NCBI GenBank assembly: GCA_002929055.1
Contig: PERY01000012.1
Span: forward strand, 17,649 to 81,648
Length of the DNA stretch: 64,000 nucleotides
Direction: 5' to 3'
Origin: Methylocystis sp.
GTDB lineage: Bacteria > Pseudomonadota > Alphaproteobacteria > Rhizobiales > Beijerinckiaceae
Every line of letters begins with the position of its first letter. Position 1 is the stretch's first letter. Shown here one piece after another: positions 63,609 through 64,000 of this stretch. Below the pieces are notes generated by a model, which was not told the origin of the DNA, searched no databases, and was given only the letters and a program-made list of their open reading frames with translations. The position numbers were made by a program, and so were the translations under genes.

Positions 63609-64000
63609 ATGAATGTCGTAATCGTCGAATCGGCTGCCAAAGCGCAAACGATCAACAAGTATTTAGGCCGTGATTTCAATGTGATCGCTTGCTATGGCCA
63701 TGTCCGCGACCTGCCCCCCAAGGACGGTTCGGTCGATCCCGAGGCCGATTTCGCCATGCTCTGGGAAATGGACGCCAAAGGCGCCAAGCGCGTCTCGGCC
63801 ATCGCCGACGCCGTGAAGGGCGCCGACAAGGTCATTCTCGCGACTGACCCGGATCGCGAAGGCGAAGCCATCTCCTGGCATCTGCTCGACATTCTGAACA
63901 AGAAAAAAGTCCTCAAGGACAAGAAGATCGAGCGCGTCGTCTTCAACGCGGTCACCAAGGACGCGATCAAGGAGGCGATGGCGCATCCGCGCCAGATCGA
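63609..64000 (+). CDS. topA: DNA topoisomerase I, 5' portion, truncated by the window
   Basis: The first about 130 residues of a type IA topoisomerase, cut by the right edge. ATG 63609 opens MNVVIVESAAKAQTINKYLG, the TOPRIM glutamate motif, followed by FNVIACYGHVRDLPPKDGSVDPEADFAMLWEMD and the second TOPRIM motif ATDPDREGEAISWHLLDIL that binds Mg. The enzyme relaxes negative supercoils. GGGAT/TCGGA precede the start weakly. The upstream 193 bp to mgtC holds its promoter; I found no clear elements there. Confidence 0.95.
   Translation, partial: MNVVIVESAAKAQTINKYLGRDFNVIACYGHVRDLPPKDGSVDPEADFAMLWEMDAKGAKRVSAIADAVKGADKVILATDPDREGEAISWHLLDILNKKKVLKDKKIERVVFNAVTKDAIKEAMAHPRQI

Overview
The window is a GC-rich chromosomal segment of an alphaproteobacterium. 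Gene content and order point to the Hyphomicrobiales (Rhizobiales), most probably the methanotroph-containing Methylocystaceae/Beijerinckiaceae. The main evidence is the conserved block erpA / dgt-argS-SPOR protein-nagZ-scpA-scpB-tatABC-serS-surE-pcm-nlpD, together with a class II (B12-dependent) ribonucleotide reductase, a DUF2865 protein, a membrane GH94 protein related to cyclic glucan synthases, and GC-rich palindromic repeats typical of the order. The genus is inferred, not shown. I see no prophage, IS transposase, CRISPR array or rRNA.

Layout. 0.3-3.9 kb: nrdJ. 3.9-5.5 kb: a small GIY-YIG nuclease gene between two copies of a composite palindromic repeat, then a BCS1-like AAA ATPase gene with a one-base frameshift. 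5.7-8.8 kb: envelope proteins (glycine-zipper protein, Gly/Trp-rich exported protein, RlpA-type protein, putative beta-barrel). 8.9-14.4 kb: a giant membrane GH94 phosphorylase-like protein. 14.5-20.2 kb: a metallophosphoesterase, a Nudix hydrolase, an EF-hand protein, two GNAT acetyltransferases, the ATPase ZapE and small exported proteins. 20.3-35.3 kb: the conserved housekeeping block, mostly on the minus strand, for septation/amidase control, protein repair, aminoacylation, Tat export, condensin ScpAB, peptidoglycan recycling and dGTP hydrolysis. A Gly/Tyr-rich gene and a Uma2-family gene sit inside it. 35.3-38.3 kb: erpA, a PfkB-type kinase, tRNA-Asn, ackA and an unannotated 23-codon membrane micro-ORF with its own promoter, Shine-Dalgarno and terminator. 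38.3-40.0 kb: a ClC antiporter and an isolated bufferin-like (BufA2-type) peptide gene. 40.0-46.7 kb: a three-gene translationally coupled operon of DUF2126 amidoligase/transglutaminase, circularly permuted ATP-grasp/alpha-E protein and transglutaminase. 46.9-56.3 kb: an M48 protease, a membrane J-protein, and an exopolysaccharide set (deacetylase, FemAB/GNAT-like protein, Wzz/GumC-type co-polymerase, Wza-type lipoprotein, WbaP-type initiating transferase). 56.3-64.0 kb: a DUF423 protein, an orphan receiver protein, DUF2865, an AsmA protein, small unknowns, a Tad/TadG-like protein, tRNA-Cys, an MgtC protein and the 5' end of topA.

The most unusual items are the micro-ORF at 38.1 kb, the orphan bufferin-like gene at 39.8 kb, the amidoligase/ATP-grasp/transglutaminase operon at 40-46.7 kb, the GH94 membrane protein with no visible GT84 synthase domain, the GIY-YIG gene bracketed by repeats, and the Wzz-type protein whose C-terminal kinase-like domain has lost its P-loop. 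All functional calls come from reading motifs and gene order; no database search was run. Many starts were moved from the first ATG to an internal ATG/GTG/TTG because of Shine-Dalgarno, signal-peptide or family evidence.
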